A stretch of 64,000 nucleotides of DNA from Verrucomicrobiaceae bacterium (GCA_027486655.1 JAIXOR010000070.1:52312-116311), one strand, 5' to 3'; shown: positions 7,699 through 16,915, numbered from the stretch's first letter. The notes: a model not told the origin generated them from the letters alone. Numbers and translations: made by a program.

Positions 7699-9981
7699 TC
7701 ACTTTTTCTTCGCGTTGTTCATCGCCTGGGAGAACCAGTCGTTGTTCGGTGCGGAGTTGGGCTGGAAGTTTCCGGAGCGAGGCTGAGGGCGCCCGCCCTG
7801 GCGCGAGTCCCGATCGCCCGGGGCCGAGCGGCGCTGGCCGTCGAGGTCCGGCTTGGACTTCATGGACAGGGCGATGCGGTTGCGCTTCAGATCGACTTCC
7901 ATGACCGTGACGTGGACCTTCTGCCCGACTTTTACGACCTCGGAAGCGTCTCTCACAAACTGATCGGAGAGTTGGGAAACGTGGACCAGGCCGTCCTGGT
8001 GAACCCCGACGTCCACGAAGGCGCCGAAGGCCGTGACGTTGGTGACGATGCCGGGAAGCTTCATGCCGACCTGGAGGTCGGAGGGCTTTTCCACACCTTC
8101 CTGGAATGAGAAGAGTTCGAATTGTTTGCGCGGATCGCGGCCGGGCTTGGCGAGCTCCGCGAGGATGTCCTGAAGCGTGGGCAGGCCGACATCGGCGCTG
8201 ACGTACTTTTTCAGGTCGATCTTCTTGCGGGCGGCGTCGTTGGTGAGCAGATCCTCGACCTTGCAACCGACGTCGGCAGCCATTTGTTCGACGAGCGCGT
8301 AGCGTTCCGGGTGGACGGCCGAGGAGTCGAGCGGGTGGGCACCGCCGCGCACGCGGAGGAATCCGGCTGCTTGTTCGAAGGCCTTCTCTCCAAGACGCGG
8401 GACTTTTTTCAACTGCTCGCGGGAACCGAAAGCCCCGTTTTCATTGCGGAAGGCGACGATGTTTTCGGCCAGTGAACTGTTGAGTCCGGAGACGTAGGAG
8501 AGGAGTTGCTTGGAGGCGGTGTTGAGTTCCACGCCCACGGCATTCACGCAGGAAATGACGGTGTCATCGAGAGAGGTCTTGAGCGCCCGTTGCTCGACAT
8601 CGTGCTGGTATTGGCCGACGCCGATGGACTTGGGATCGATCTTCACCAACTCCGCAAGCGGATCCATGAGCCTGCGGCCGATGGAAACCGCGCCCCGGAC
8701 CGTGACATCCTCGTTCGGGAACTCCTCGCGGGCGACGTCCGAGGCGGAGTAAATCGAGGCTCCGCTCTCGTTCACCATCACGATGGGAACCGTGATCTTG
8801 ATCTTGCGGATGAAGGCCTCCGTCTCGCGCGAGGCCGTGCCGTTGCCGATGGCGATGGCCTCGATGTCGTATTTCTTCATCAGCGTGGTGACTTCCACGG
8901 CCGCTTCATAGGCTTGTTGCTGGGAGCCGGCGGTGCAGTGGAGCACGGTGTGGTGCAGCAGTTTGCCGGAGCGGTCGAGCACGACGGTCTTGCACCCGGT
9001 GCGGAAACCCGGGTCGATGGCGAGCAGGCGCTTCTCACCGAGCGGCGAGGCTAACAGAAGTTCGCGCAGGTTTTCGGCAAAGACACCGATGGCGGTCTCG
9101 TCGGCGCGCTTCTTGGCGGAAAGCCGGGCCTCGGTTTCCATCGATGGCATGAGCAGGCGCTTGCAGCCGTCTTCCACGGCGAGCGATACCTGCTTGCCCG
9201 CCTCGCCGGTGGATTTCACCCAGTCCGGCAAGGCCTGCTGCACCACGCGGTCCAGCGGCACTTCCACGCGCATCAGCAGGAAGCCTTCCTTTTCGCCACG
9301 GCGGATGGCGAGCATGCGGTGGGACGGGATGGACTTGAAGGGCTCGCTCCACTCGAAGTAATCGCGGAACTTCTGCGCGTCCGCTTCCTCTTCCTTGCCA
9401 TACATGATCTTGGAGGAAACGGTCGCTTCCTCCTCGTAGATTTTGCGCACGCGTCCCCGCAGCGCGGCGTCGTCGGCCACGCGCTCGGCGATGATGTCGC
9501 GGGCTCCGGCCAGTGCGTCGGCGGCGGTCGGCACCTCCTTCTCCGCGTCGATGAACTTGGCGGCTTCCTCGGCAGGGTCGGCGCTCTGGTTTTCCAGAAG
9601 CCAATCGGCCAGCGGTGTGAGTCCACGCTCGATCGCCTTGGTGGCGCGGGTCTGGCGCTTCGGCCGGAAGGGGGCGAAAACGTCCTCCAGCGTGGCGAGG
9701 GTGGCGGCGGCCTCGACCTTTTTCTTCAGCTCGGGGGTGAGCAGGCTGCGTTCTTCGAGGGATTTGAGAATGGCGGATCGGCGGGTATCCAACTCGGCGA
9801 GCTGGAGCATGCGGTCGCGGATCGTGGTGATCTGCACTTCGTCGAGCGACCCGGTCTGCTCCTTGCGGTAGCGGGAAATGAAGGGGACGGTGCCGCCCTC
9901 GGCGATGAGCTTGGAGGTGGCGGTGACGGAGGAAAGTGAGATGCCCGTCTCGCGGGCGATGGTTTCGAGGTGGGACTGCAT
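7699..9981 (-). CDS. tex: Tex-like S1 RNA-binding protein
   Basis: A 760-residue Tex family protein, an RNA-binding accessory factor linked to transcription and RNA metabolism in bacteria. In order: the N-terminal Tex helical domain with FISRYRKEQTGSLDEVQI, a YqgF/RuvC-like domain starting LLAIDPGFRTGCKTVVLD, helix-hairpin-helix segments (KQLLSYVSGLNSSLAENIV and VPRLGEKAFEQAAGFLRV), and a C-terminal S1 domain (GMKLPGIVTNVTAFGAFVDV) followed by a basic Gly/Arg/Asn/Ser tail. Length matches the family (about 720-780). Start ATG 9981 (MQSHLETIARETG) was chosen over an upstream ATG at 10062, whose added residues are unlike the family. Confidence 0.95.
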   Translation of the reverse strand: MQSHLETIARETGISLSSVTATSKLIAEGGTVPFISRYRKEQTGSLDEVQITTIRDRMLQLAELDTRRSAILKSLEERSLLTPELKKKVEAAATLATLEDVFAPFRPKRQTRATKAIERGLTPLADWLLENQSADPAEEAAKFIDAEKEVPTAADALAGARDIIAERVADDAALRGRVRKIYEEEATVSSKIMYGKEEEADAQKFRDYFEWSEPFKSIPSHRMLAIRRGEKEGFLLMRVEVPLDRVVQQALPDWVKSTGEAGKQVSLAVEDGCKRLLMPSMETEARLSAKKRADETAIGVFAENLRELLLASPLGEKRLLAIDPGFRTGCKTVVLDRSGKLLHHTVLHCTAGSQQQAYEAAVEVTTLMKKYDIEAIAIGNGTASRETEAFIRKIKITVPIVMVNESGASIYSASDVAREEFPNEDVTVRGAVSIGRRLMDPLAELVKIDPKSIGVGQYQHDVEQRALKTSLDDTVISCVNAVGVELNTASKQLLSYVSGLNSSLAENIVAFRNENGAFGSREQLKKVPRLGEKAFEQAAGFLRVRGGAHPLDSSAVHPERYALVEQMAADVGCKVEDLLTNDAARKKIDLKKYVSADVGLPTLQDILAELAKPGRDPRKQFELFSFQEGVEKPSDLQVGMKLPGIVTNVTAFGAFVDVGVHQDGLVHVSQLSDQFVRDASEVVKVGQKVHVTVMEVDLKRNRIALSMKSKPDLDGQRRSAPGDRDSRQGGRPQPRSGNFQPNSAPNNDWFSQAMNNAKKK

Positions 9982-10056
9982 GCGGTTGGGGGCGCGATGA
10001 AAGCAGGTTCCGGGCGTTCGGCAAGGGGCGAGGTGGGAGAAGCGCGAAGGCGGGCT

Positions 10057-10084
10057 TTGCAAGCGGCCGGAGGCGTGCTAAGCA
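10057..10084 (+). promoter_or_regulatory. Predicted promoter placing the transcript start at the ATG of the 10093 gene
   Basis: TTGCAA at 10057-10062, a 16-nt spacer, and TAAGCA at 10079-10084. The -10 ends 8 nt before the ATG at 10093, so the mRNA would begin at or next to the start codon. No Shine-Dalgarno sequence is present. This is one of several promoters in the window with this spacing. Confidence 0.5.
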
Positions 10085-10092
10085 GGCGGCTC

Positions 10093-10797
10093 ATGGCCGA
10101 AAATGCCCAGTCCCAGTCGAAGTCCGGTGGCGGATGTTTTGCGAAATTGATCGTGCTTTTCCTGCTCGTCTGCGCAGGGGGGCTTGCGGCGGCCGCGTTT
10201 TTCATCGCGCAGCCCCAGGATCTCGACGATTTGGGCGGAAACAGCCCGTCCTCGCGGGCTCCGGCGGCGCGCGACCTGAAGGTGGTGCTCCGCAACGCGC
10301 TGGACCGGAATTTCCAGGTCACGCTCACCGAAGCCGAAATCAACCAGTGGCTCGGGCGCACGCTGAGCACCCGCCAGGGTGGGGCGCTCGCCGGTCAGGT
10401 TTCCCTCGACCGGGTCTGGGTGCGTCTGCTGGACGGGCACGCGGAGGTGATCCTCGAGCGTCACATCATGGGCCGCCCGTTCACCGTGTCCATGTTTGTC
10501 ACGATCGAGCAGATCCAAAGTGCCAAGGGAGTGATCACGGAGATCCAGCTTCATGGCGGCCCCTACCACCCGAACCTGCCGCAACCTCCGCGCGGAGGGC
10601 GTTTCGGGCAGCTGGTGGTGCCCCAGGGTTTCCTACTCCTGATCAAACCGGCCTTTGACAAACTCGCGCCTGTCTTCAAGGACGAGCTCCATCTTGCCTT
10701 TGAGGAAATGGCCCGCATCCGCATTGAGAAGAACCGGCTGGTGCTCGATCCGACCGAGCCGGAAAGCGGCATGCTCGGGCTGCCCAAGACCTTCTAA
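10093..10797 (+). CDS. Membrane-anchored protein of unknown function
   Basis: A 234-residue protein with a short cytoplasmic N-terminus, one transmembrane helix (LIVLFLLVCAGGLAAAAFFIA, about residues 18-38) and a C-terminal domain outside the cytoplasm. The domain contains FQVTLTEAEINQWLGRTL and a final strand that reads as a lipid- or ligand-binding beta domain, but I do not recognise a named family. ATG 10093 was chosen because the hydrophobic helix follows it at the usual distance and a promoter fits it. The next gene begins 3 nt after the stop, so the two are almost certainly co-transcribed and probably act together in the envelope. Confidence 0.75.
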   Translation: MAENAQSQSKSGGGCFAKLIVLFLLVCAGGLAAAAFFIAQPQDLDDLGGNSPSSRAPAARDLKVVLRNALDRNFQVTLTEAEINQWLGRTLSTRQGGALAGQVSLDRVWVRLLDGHAEVILERHIMGRPFTVSMFVTIEQIQSAKGVITEIQLHGGPYHPNLPQPPRGGRFGQLVVPQGFLLLIKPAFDKLAPVFKDELHLAFEEMARIRIEKNRLVLDPTEPESGMLGLPKTF

Positions 10798-10800
10798 CCG

Positions 10801-12201
10801 ATGCACCCGCTCCGCTCCACTTTGGTTCTTCTGACCGTCTGCCGCCTGGGTGCGGTGGAGGAGGCACCACGGGCGATCCAGGTGGCGGAACCTCCCGCCG
10901 CCGCCCAAGCCGCTGGTCCGGATCAGGTGGTGAGTCGCAGCGGACAATTCCGTGTATCCGGCGGAGAGTCCCTCGTCCGCGGGACGCTGGCCATCCTCGC
11001 CGAGGAGGCGAAATCCGAGCTTCTCCGGCTCACCGAGGAGAAGGACGAATGGAAGGTCCCGGTTGCCGTGCGCCTTTTTGGAAAACAAGGCGATCCGCTC
11101 CCGCCGCGCACCGTCGCCATGCGCTTGGTGGTGGTGGAAGGCGTCAAGGAACTGCGACTCGATGTCCACCTCAGCCGCGGTGTCGAGCATGAGCGGTTCA
11201 AACGCGCCGTCACCGCCACCCTGCTTTATGAAAGGGCTCTGCGCCAGGGACTGCCGGATCCGGATGCGATGCTCGATGTGCCGCCCTGGTTGTCTGACGG
11301 GCTCCGCGAGGCCACCGCGTGGCGTTTGAACCAGACCGACCGTCGTCTCTATCAGGCCCTGTTCCGTCAGGGCGGGCTGTTCAAGGTGGAGGACCTTTTC
11401 GCAACCAGTGAGGCCGCCTTCGAGGACATGGATGGCGCCACCCGGGCTGCCTTCCGGGTTTCCTCCGGAGCGATGGTGATGGCCTTGCTGGAGCAGCCGC
11501 AGGGGAGGGAGGGCTTTCGCGCGTTTCTAACAGCAGCGCCGTCCTACGAGGGCGAGATGCCCGGTCTGCTGGCCAAGCACTTCCCGGAGTTGAATCTATC
11601 AGAAACCAGCCTCGCCAAGTGGTGGGCGCTGCAACTCGCCAACAAGGGTGGGGTGAACCAAGCCACCGACATCCTCAACATCGCCCGCACGGAAGCCGCG
11701 CTCAACGAGGCGCTGCGCCTCAACTTCCGGACGCCCGAGGGCATCATCCAGCAAAAGGACCTCGCCGCCTGGCCCGAGCTCGCCACCCTCAAGGAGCCGG
11801 AGCGGGCCGCCGCCGTGCGACCCGCCGAGGATGCGCTGGTGCGGCTCAGCTTCCGCTGCTTTCCTTCCTATCGTCCGCTCCTTGCCGAATACCAAATGGT
11901 CCTCGCCGCGATCGCCAGGAACAAGACCGACGCGGTGCCGGCCAAACTCGCCTCCCTGCAGGAAACCCGCACCACCATGAGCACCCGGGCCGGCCGCGCC
12001 AGGGACTACCTCGATTGGTTCGAAATCAGCCGCGCCCGTGAAACCAGCGGGGCCTTCGACGACTACCTCCGGCTCAAGGAGCGATTGAAATCCAACCCCC
12101 ACCGCCGCAAGGACGAGCTCTCGTCCTACCTCGACCGGATGGACCGCATCTTCCACCGGGACGAACCCAAGGCCGCCGGTGCCGCGCTGCCGCCGCCGTG
12201 A
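10801..12201 (+). CDS. Secreted protein of unknown function
   Basis: A 466-residue protein with a likely signal peptide (MHPLRSTLVLLTVCRLGAVEEA). The mature part is rich in Ala/Glu/Leu helices; residues about 45-60 (SRSGQFRVSGGESLVRGTL) and the central LTEEKDEWKVPVAVRLFG resemble domains found in periplasmic proteins of this phylum, but I cannot name a family or active site. The ATG is 3 nt after the stop of the 10093 membrane protein, so they form an operon. The C-terminus is charged, ending PKAAGAALPPP. Confidence 0.75.
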   Translation: MHPLRSTLVLLTVCRLGAVEEAPRAIQVAEPPAAAQAAGPDQVVSRSGQFRVSGGESLVRGTLAILAEEAKSELLRLTEEKDEWKVPVAVRLFGKQGDPLPPRTVAMRLVVVEGVKELRLDVHLSRGVEHERFKRAVTATLLYERALRQGLPDPDAMLDVPPWLSDGLREATAWRLNQTDRRLYQALFRQGGLFKVEDLFATSEAAFEDMDGATRAAFRVSSGAMVMALLEQPQGREGFRAFLTAAPSYEGEMPGLLAKHFPELNLSETSLAKWWALQLANKGGVNQATDILNIARTEAALNEALRLNFRTPEGIIQQKDLAAWPELATLKEPERAAAVRPAEDALVRLSFRCFPSYRPLLAEYQMVLAAIARNKTDAVPAKLASLQETRTTMSTRAGRARDYLDWFEISRARETSGAFDDYLRLKERLKSNPHRRKDELSSYLDRMDRIFHRDEPKAAGAALPPP

Positions 12202-12216
12202 TCCCGGGCTCGGTGC

Positions 12217-12245
12217 TTGCGGTGTGCGGGTGTTGCGGATAGATC
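12217..12245 (+). promoter_or_regulatory. Predicted promoter of the DUF2330 gene (leaderless spacing)
   Basis: TTGCGG at 12217-12222, a 17-nt spacer and TAGATC at 12240-12245. The next 7 nt lead to ATG at 12253, so the predicted transcript has essentially no leader. This spacing is also why I start the protein at 12253. Confidence 0.5.
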
Positions 12246-12252
12246 CTTGCGG

Positions 12253-13323
12253 ATGCATGGGATGGATCGACTTTGCAGATGGGGGATCACGGCCGCCATC
12301 GCCGCCGCCATGGGCATGGGCGGCGCGGAGCCTGTGGCCGCATGCTGTGCCGTGGCGGCCAGCGGGGCCCACGTCGTGAATGCGGATCAAACGGTCATCC
12401 TGCTCTGGGACCAGGTGCGCCGCACCCAGCATTTCATCCGCCAGGCGGACTTCCGAACGGATGCGGCCGATGTCGGGTTTCTCGTGCCGTCACCCTCGCG
12501 CCCGACCCTTGCGGAATCCGGCAACGAGGCCTTCACCCAGCTCCACGCCATCACAGCTCCAAAGGCCAGAGGCGGCGGATTTCCCATCGGCTGCTCGGTG
12601 GCCGATCCTCCACCCCAATCGCTGCGGAATGTCCGCGTGATCGAGGTGAAACGGGTGGCCGGCTATGACGCCACCGTGCTCACCGCCCGCTCGGGCGAGG
12701 CTCTCGCTGCCTGGCTCAAGTCCCATGGTTACCCCTACTCGCCGCAAGTTGCCGACTGGGCGAGACCCTATCTCGGCGGCACCTGGCATTTCACCGCCCT
12801 CAAGCTCGCGAAACCCGACTCCTCACCCACCGGCGATCCGCTCAAGGCCGCGGCCCTGCGCATCAGCTTTCTAACCGATCGCCCCTTGTTTCCCTATCGC
12901 GAACCGGAGTCCAGAATCGCCGCCGGAGCCCTCGACGTGCCGGACCGCTTGCTCCGCATCTTCTTCATCGCCGAAACCAGTTACCAAGGCAGCATCGCCG
13001 GTGGAACGCGCTGGTCGGGCGATGCCGTCTGGTCCGGTGAGATCACGCAACATCGCAAGGACCTCCTCGCCGCCCTCAAGCTCCCCGCCAATACCGGCCC
13101 CGACCGCTGGTGGCTCACCGAATTCCAGGACCACTGGCCCTACGCCCGCGCCGCCGGCGATCTCTATTTCGCGCCAAGCCCGGACACCAGTCCCATCCAT
13201 CGCCACAACGCCGCCCTCCATCGCCCCGGCGACGCCCTCTTCATCGCCATCCTCCTCTTCACCGGAGCCAGGCCGGTGTGGAAACGGATCGGTGGCAGGG
13301 GAAAAACGCCGGATCAGGAATAA
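12253..13323 (+). CDS. DUF2330 domain-containing exported protein
   Basis: A 356-residue protein matching the DUF2330 pattern: a signal peptide (GITAAIAAAMGMGGAEPVAA) followed at once by the family's cysteine pair (ACCAV) and the characteristic VVNADQTVILLWD, FIRQADFRTDAADVGFLVP and PSRPTLAE segments. DUF2330 proteins are exported; their function is unknown. Near the C-terminus ALFIAILLFTGARP could be a membrane anchor followed by a basic cytoplasmic tail (VWKRIGGRGK). The start is uncertain among ATGs at 12253 and 12262; the promoter spacing favours 12253. Confidence 0.85.
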   Translation: MHGMDRLCRWGITAAIAAAMGMGGAEPVAACCAVAASGAHVVNADQTVILLWDQVRRTQHFIRQADFRTDAADVGFLVPSPSRPTLAESGNEAFTQLHAITAPKARGGGFPIGCSVADPPPQSLRNVRVIEVKRVAGYDATVLTARSGEALAAWLKSHGYPYSPQVADWARPYLGGTWHFTALKLAKPDSSPTGDPLKAAALRISFLTDRPLFPYREPESRIAAGALDVPDRLLRIFFIAETSYQGSIAGGTRWSGDAVWSGEITQHRKDLLAALKLPANTGPDRWWLTEFQDHWPYARAAGDLYFAPSPDTSPIHRHNAALHRPGDALFIAILLFTGARPVWKRIGGRGKTPDQE

Positions 13324-13381
13324 CAGCGCAAAGAAGGGGCAACCGACAAAGCAGCCAAGGAATCAGATGGTCTTCAGGCAC

Positions 13382-15754
13382 CTACGCAGCAGGCTCATAT
13401 AGAAATTTCTGGAACCCGCTGAATGCCTCGGAAATGGTTTCCGGCTCACCCAGATCCGCGACGGCGTCAGGAATGGAGTCGTGGTATTTCAAGCGGAGCA
13501 AGGGAGCAAGCTTGGCCATGTCCAGTTCCTCCACACCCACGCTGATGTAGTGGGAAAGCACGAAATCGAGGAAAGCTTGCTGCTTCGGACTGAAAAGTCC
13601 GTGAATGGATTTTTTTGCATGTCCCGCTCTTTCCTCACGCGTGACCGGTGGCGAGGCGTAGGCCACGTAGGATAGCACGTCGAAAATATCGGATTTCTCC
13701 GCATCGATGATCTTCTGCATTTCCGCGAGCTGCTCGCTGCCGAAACCATGTTCGGCGAGTTGTTCGAGGAGTTGCCGCCGGGTGTCGGGCTGGCTCCAGA
13801 TGTCCCGGAGTTCTTCCTCGTTCTTGAAAAACTCGGGCAGCTTGCCGAAAAGTGATTCCATGAACTGCTGTGCGGACATGGGCGTGCCATCCGGATGCCA
13901 GAAGCTCGTGACGCTCATATGCTGGATCGTGCGGGCTTTGCCATCGGCGAGCTTCACCTTCACCTTGGTCTTCTTCTGGCAAACGCATGGCTGCTTGCCG
14001 CAGACCGGGCATTTTTCCTTCGGGCAGTCGCAGGGACTCTTGCCACACACCGGGCAGGGCATTGGCGGCGGAGTTTCGCAAGCGCACGGATAAACCCCGC
14101 ACTTGGCGCAGGTTTCCGGCTCCACCGGTTCACCGTCCCACTCGGGATCGCTGAAATGTTTGTGAGCCATCACGAAATCATAAATCGTGAAGTAATCCTT
14201 CCCGTCGTGAAGACGAGTGCCGCGGCCGATGATCTGCTTGAATTCGATCATCGATTTCACCGGGCGCATCAGCACGATGTTGCGCACATTGCGGGCATCC
14301 ACGCCGGTCGAGAGTTTCTGGGAAGTCGTTAGAATGGTTGGGATGGACTTCTCGTTGTCCTGGAAATCCCGCAGGTGTAGCTCGCCCAGCGCTCCATCGT
14401 CCGCCGTGACGCGGTGGCAGTAGTCGGGATTTTTGCTGGTGGAAATCTGGTTGATGCAGTCTCGGACGAACAACGCGTGCTGCTGGGTGGCGCAGAAAAC
14501 GAGCGTCTTCTCGCTCTGGTAGATCATGCCCATGAAGATCTCCACGCGTTTCCGCTCACGCTCCTGGATCTCGATGTTCCGGTTGAAATCCGACTCCTCA
14601 TAAACCTTGCCCACCTGGATCTCGCCCTCCACCACCGTGTCGTCGGAGGTGAAGGTGTAGTAATCCATCGTCGTCTGGATCTGCTTCACGCGGAAGGGCG
14701 TGAGGAAACCATCGTTGATCCCGTCCTTGAGCGAGTAGATGAACACCGGCTCGCCGAAATAGGCATAGGTGTCCACGTTGTCCTTGCGCTTCGGCGTGGC
14801 GGTGAGGCCGAGCTGCACGGCGGGTGCGAAGTAATCCAGAATCCCGCGCCAGTTGCCTTCATCGTTTGCGCCGCCACGGTGGCACTCGTCGATGACAATG
14901 AAGTCGAAGAAGTCCGGCGGATACTCACCGAAATAGGGCGCGCCGCCCGGCCCGCTCATGAAGGTCTGGAAGATCGTGAAAAACAGGCTGCCGTTTTTCG
15001 GCACGCGGCCTTTCTTGGAAATCTCACCCGGTTCGATGCGCACCAGCGCGTCTTCCGGGAATGCGGAGAAGGCATTGTAGGCTTGGTTCGCCAGAATGTT
15101 GCGATCCGCTAGAAACAGGATGCGCGGGCGGCGCGTCGGCTCACCGCTGAGGTTCCAGCGGCTGTGGAACAGCTTCCAAGCGATCTGGAAGGCGATGAAG
15201 GTCTTGCCCGTGCCGGTGGCGAGCGTGAGCAGGATGCGAAGGTTTCCGGCCGCGATGGCTTCCAGCACCCGCTCCACGGCGATGTCCTGATAGTAGCGGC
15301 CTTGGAAATAACCGCCCCGGTCCTCGAAGGGGATCGCGGAAAAATAATCCCGCCACGCGTTCTGCTTGGCGAAGGTCATGTTCCAAAGCTCGTCCGGCGT
15401 CGGGTATTGGGAAACCTCGCCTTCCTTGCCGGTCTCCATGTCGATCCCGTAGATGCCTTGGCCGTTGGTGGCGAAGGTGAAGCGGATCTCCAGCTTCTTC
15501 GCGTAGGCTTTCGCCTGGGCCACGCCTTCCGTCAGCGCCTTGTCCCAGGCCTTCGCCTCGGTGACCGCCAGTTTGAGATTACGGTAAACCAGCACGTAGT
15601 CCGCGATCTCCGGCGTGCCACGCCGCCCGCGCCCCTCGATACGGCCGGGGCTGATGTGATATTCCCGCAGGATGCGACTGCCTTCGACGACGCCCCAGCC
15701 TGCCGCCTTGAGGGCGGGGTCGATGTGCTCGGCACGGGTCTCGGCTTCGTTCAT
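13382..15754 (-). CDS. hsdR: Type I restriction enzyme R subunit (HsdR, EcoEI-like)
   Basis: A 790-residue restriction/translocation subunit. The N-terminal HsdR nuclease domain shows a PD-(D/E)xK core at about D52, E66 and K68 (EAK). The SF2 helicase follows: Walker A ATGTGKT (about 179-185), Walker B DECHRGG, motif III TATPKR and motif VI GRGTRLHDGKD. A C-terminal EcoEI-type domain closes it. It is shorter than EcoKI HsdR (about 1170) but normal for the EcoEI group. Unusual: residues 549-592 hold three tandem CxxCGxxPCxC units (12 cysteines), probably zinc-binding. It overlaps the fic stop by 4 nt (ATGA), so it is translated from the same mRNA. With HsdM and HsdS it would cut unmethylated DNA. 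Confidence 0.95.
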   Translation of the reverse strand: MNEAETRAEHIDPALKAAGWGVVEGSRILREYHISPGRIEGRGRRGTPEIADYVLVYRNLKLAVTEAKAWDKALTEGVAQAKAYAKKLEIRFTFATNGQGIYGIDMETGKEGEVSQYPTPDELWNMTFAKQNAWRDYFSAIPFEDRGGYFQGRYYQDIAVERVLEAIAAGNLRILLTLATGTGKTFIAFQIAWKLFHSRWNLSGEPTRRPRILFLADRNILANQAYNAFSAFPEDALVRIEPGEISKKGRVPKNGSLFFTIFQTFMSGPGGAPYFGEYPPDFFDFIVIDECHRGGANDEGNWRGILDYFAPAVQLGLTATPKRKDNVDTYAYFGEPVFIYSLKDGINDGFLTPFRVKQIQTTMDYYTFTSDDTVVEGEIQVGKVYEESDFNRNIEIQERERKRVEIFMGMIYQSEKTLVFCATQQHALFVRDCINQISTSKNPDYCHRVTADDGALGELHLRDFQDNEKSIPTILTTSQKLSTGVDARNVRNIVLMRPVKSMIEFKQIIGRGTRLHDGKDYFTIYDFVMAHKHFSDPEWDGEPVEPETCAKCGVYPCACETPPPMPCPVCGKSPCDCPKEKCPVCGKQPCVCQKKTKVKVKLADGKARTIQHMSVTSFWHPDGTPMSAQQFMESLFGKLPEFFKNEEELRDIWSQPDTRRQLLEQLAEHGFGSEQLAEMQKIIDAEKSDIFDVLSYVAYASPPVTREERAGHAKKSIHGLFSPKQQAFLDFVLSHYISVGVEELDMAKLAPLLRLKYHDSIPDAVADLGEPETISEAFSGFQKFLYEPAA

Positions 15755-16827
15755 GATTGGTCCAAGGTGACGGCGCTCAACAGCGCATAAAGTGGATCGT
15801 TGATGTAAAAGTTCGTCCGCCCCATCTTCTGCTTGCGTAGGATTCCTGCACGGGTCAGTTGCTCCAGATACTTGCTGGCTGTGGGGCGTGACACCCCCAA
15901 CTCCCGCTCGATGAATTCAATCTTCGTGTAGGGATAGCGGAAAAGATTGTTGAGTAAATCCTGGCTGTAGAGCTTCGGCAGGCGCTCGCGGAGTTCGCGT
16001 TTTGTTTTCTGCATCAGGTCGCGGAATGCCTTGACCAGCGCAATCGCGCTACGGGAGGTGAGGGCCACGCCGCGCAGCATGTAAAGGCACCACTCAGCCC
16101 AGCGGTCTTGCTCGCGCACGGTTTGCAGCAAGCGGTAGTAGTCTGGCTTTGTCGACGTGATGTAGCGGCTCAGGTAAAGCACCGGAAGATCCAGCAGCCC
16201 TTCGCGCTGAAGGATCAGGAGATTGAGGATGCGCCCCGTACGGCCATTGCCATCGTAAAACGGGTGGATGCTCTCGAACTGGTGATGCGCGATCGCCATG
16301 CGCAGCAATGGATCAAGGCCATCGTCGGCATGGATGAAGTCGATCAGGTTGGCCATCAGCGACTCGACCTCCGCGGCATCCTGCGGGGGTTCGTAGATCG
16401 TCTGTCCGGTAGCCTCGTTCTTCAGGACAGTGCCCGGAAGTTTCCTCAATCCAGCGCGGTTGTTCTCCAACTCCGCCTGCACGGCCAGGACGGTTTCCAG
16501 ACGGATCAGGCCGCTGTTCCTCACTGCTTCATACCCGAGGCGCAAGGCGGAGACATAGTGCCGCACCTCCTTGGTTGCCGCCGAGGCGGCGGAATCCTCC
16601 TGGTAGGCATAAAGTTCGTCATGCGTGGTGATGATGTTCTCGATCTCCGAGCTGTCTTTCGCCTCCTGTATGCCGAGGGTATCGAGCAAAATCCCCCGGT
16701 TCGGCAGCGACTCGCAAAGGCCCTTCAGCTCCGCGAGATGCCGGTGTGCCTCGGTCAATGCCAGCCACAACTCCCGCGTCTCCAGGGCGGCGAGGTGGGT
16801 CAGGGGCAATGGAGGGAGCGTGGACAT
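15751..16827 (-). CDS. Fic family AMP-transferase with C-terminal winged helix
   Basis: A 358-residue Fic protein. The catalytic motif HPFYDGNGRTGR (residues 188-199) is complete, with the His that transfers AMP from ATP to a target hydroxyl. An inhibitory-helix motif of the class II type, SSEIEN (59-64), lies before the Fic core, so activity is expected to be autoinhibited. The C-terminus, about residues 300-358, reads as a winged helix (YTKIEFIERELGVSRPTASKYLEQL). It sits between the 4-helix gene and hsdR and overlaps hsdR by 4 nt. Fic proteins with this layout are often found beside Type I R-M genes. It may regulate the operon through the winged helix, or act as a second defence arm; the target is unknown. 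Confidence 0.92.
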   Translation of the reverse strand: MSTLPPLPLTHLAALETRELWLALTEAHRHLAELKGLCESLPNRGILLDTLGIQEAKDSSEIENIITTHDELYAYQEDSAASAATKEVRHYVSALRLGYEAVRNSGLIRLETVLAVQAELENNRAGLRKLPGTVLKNEATGQTIYEPPQDAAEVESLMANLIDFIHADDGLDPLLRMAIAHHQFESIHPFYDGNGRTGRILNLLILQREGLLDLPVLYLSRYITSTKPDYYRLLQTVREQDRWAEWCLYMLRGVALTSRSAIALVKAFRDLMQKTKRELRERLPKLYSQDLLNNLFRYPYTKIEFIERELGVSRPTASKYLEQLTRAGILRKQKMGRTNFYINDPLYALLSAVTLDQS

Positions 16828-16863
16828 CGCAACAAAAGCGTAGTTTTCTTATCACGCCCCGAC

Positions 16864-16900
16864 CCACCTGTAAAGAAAAGACGATTTTCTTTACAGGTGG
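16864..16900. promoter_or_regulatory. Perfect 16-bp inverted repeat upstream of fic (candidate operator)
   Basis: The left arm CCACCTGTAAAGAAAA (16864-16879) and right arm TTTTCTTTACAGGTGG (16885-16900) are exact reverse complements around a 5-nt spacer. The repeat lies 37 nt upstream of the fic start codon. No T-run follows it, so it is not an obvious terminator. An operator for the Fic winged helix, or an mRNA hairpin ahead of fic-hsdR, are the two sensible readings. Confidence 0.6.
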
Positions 16901-16915
16901 AAATCAGAAGAATCC

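Noticed and set aside
13324..13381. Second copy of the tRNA-Ser 3' end marking the left border of the R-M island.
   Set aside because: No stretch of 10 or more matching bases was found by eye.
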